Source of the DNA: Pseudoips prasinana
Lineage: Eukaryota; Arthropoda; Insecta; Lepidoptera; Nolidae
Reading direction: 5' to 3'
Assembly: GCA_951640165.1 (NCBI GenBank)
Contig: OX621255.1
Span: 992,001 to 1,056,000 of the forward strand
DNA length: 64,000 nt
In this document: in pieces, positions 63,321 to 64,000 of the stretch
How positions within the stretch are numbered: the stretch's first letter is position 1
How the letters are laid out: every line of letters starts with the position of its first letter
Made by a program: the position numbers and the translations under genes
The notes under the pieces: generated by a model
Databases searched by the model: none
What the model was told of the DNA's origin: nothing
Seen by the model: the letters and a program-made list of their open reading frames with translations, nothing else

Positions 63321-64000
63321 GTTTTTTTTTTTTTTTTTTTTTTCTTTATTTTTTGAAGGGGGCTTGTTCCCATTATGTAAACATGTCGCCCCCGTAATGA
63401 TACATGAAATACTTATACTATTCAAATAATCAGACTCTTTTTCTAATGCCAGACTGTGCAACTTTGTACAGCATCCTAGCCTCCGCTGACAAAGGGAAAG
63501 CTAAAGCGCTGTTACACCAACCGACATCAAGAATATTGAACCTTAAACTACTGTGAAACAATTCACTTCTTAACAATTCATTCCGAACACACTCCACTAG
63601 AATATGAACTACATCCTCCACCACACCACACTCAGTACAATTGGGTGAATCACTTTTTTTCATCATAAATGCAAACATATTCAAAGGAATGTGTCCGGAG
63701 CGAAGTCTAAGGCTTGTCACAATATCTTGCCTTCCCATGTTGACTCCCTCAAACCATGGAACTCTAAGCAGCGTAGGTTGAATGGTTTTATACCAAATTC
63801 CTTTACTTAAGGATCTTTCATCAAAATATTCCGACCATAAATCTAATCACTTTTTTTTAACAATGCCTAATAAATTGGAATAATAAGGTAAGCAATCCAA
63901 ATAAATACCATCAACTGAAGCTTCCTTCGCTAGCTTATCTACCATTTCATTTCCCACTAAACCAACATGGGAAGGCACCCACTGTAACACGACATTTTTT
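63321..64000 (-). mobile_element. I/R1-like LINE 3' part, runs off the window
   Basis: A poly(T) run at 63321-63345 is the poly(A) tail on the minus strand. It is followed by ~80 bp of 3' UTR and then coding sequence to the window edge. Confidence 0.8.
63430..63996 (-). pseudogene. LINE RNase H and C-terminal zinc motif, one stop
   Basis: On the minus strand from the window edge: the end of an RNase H domain (VLQWVPSHVGLVGNEMVDKL then AKEA, with the conserved H and D), a linker with TGA at 63849-63847, then YKTIQPTLLRVPWFEG, TSLRLRSGHIPLNMFAFMMK and a zinc motif C-x2-C-x7-H-x4-C (CTECGVVEDVVHILVEC). An RNase H after RT marks I- or R1-related LINEs. The rest lies beyond 64000. The stop sits after an A8 run, so a frameshift event may be the cause. 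Confidence 0.85.

Overview
The window looks like lepidopteran nuclear DNA that is made almost entirely of transposable elements. The support is the AT-rich background, short tRNA-derived SINEs, small Helitron-like elements ending in CTAG and inserted between A and T, RTE-type LINE tails ending in runs of TGATGATG or TATGTATG, and many 5'-truncated non-LTR retrotransposon copies. I found no host protein-coding gene, no convincing free-standing tRNA or rRNA gene, no CRISPR array and no prokaryotic feature.

Layout. 1-6.1 kb: SINEs, LINE tails, a fold-back MITE and two copies of a ~0.6 kb dispersed repeat. 6.39-11.25 kb: one complete Ty3/gypsy LTR retrotransposon. It has matching 193-bp LTRs, a 5-bp target duplication, a Trp-type primer site, gag, pol joined by a probable -1 frameshift, and a third small ORF for a predicted myristoylated single-pass membrane protein. 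It sits inside an older LINE 3' UTR. 11.7-13.3 kb: a 5S-rRNA-derived SINE, then a 14-copy 52-bp minisatellite. 13.7-18.7 kb: SINEs, hairpins, RTE tails and fold-back elements. 18.7-20.15 kb: a LINE reverse transcriptase. 20-26.4 kb: RTE tail, Helitrons and nested SINEs. 26.4-28.4 kb: an antisense LINE copy whose near-twin lies in the opposite direction at 49.2-50.5 kb. 29.0-29.9 kb: two long (TA)n tracts flanked by a perfect 301-bp duplication. 34.4-39.5 kb: a LINE with two apparently intact ORFs on the minus strand. 40.2 kb: a long-TIR MITE inside a SINE. 42.6-46.7 kb: a broken relative of the intact LINE. 47-58 kb: SINEs, a TA-flanked MITE, RTE tails and a LINE C-terminus. 60.3-61.9 kb: a LINE with one nonsense codon. 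63.3-64 kb: the RNase H end of another LINE running off the window.

The elements form a layered record. LINE fragments were invaded by SINEs, MITEs and the gypsy element, and several nestings can be read to the base. Only the gypsy element (recent, but pol carries a stop) and the 34.4-39.5 kb LINE look young. Probable autonomous-parasite pairings (LINE machinery moving SINEs, a Tc1/mariner-like transposase moving the TA-flanked MITE) are inferred from family knowledge. The absence of host genes fits intergenic heterochromatin or a W chromosome, which sequence alone cannot decide. Family letters used here (SINE-A to SINE-E, LINE-B and so on) are local labels, not database names.
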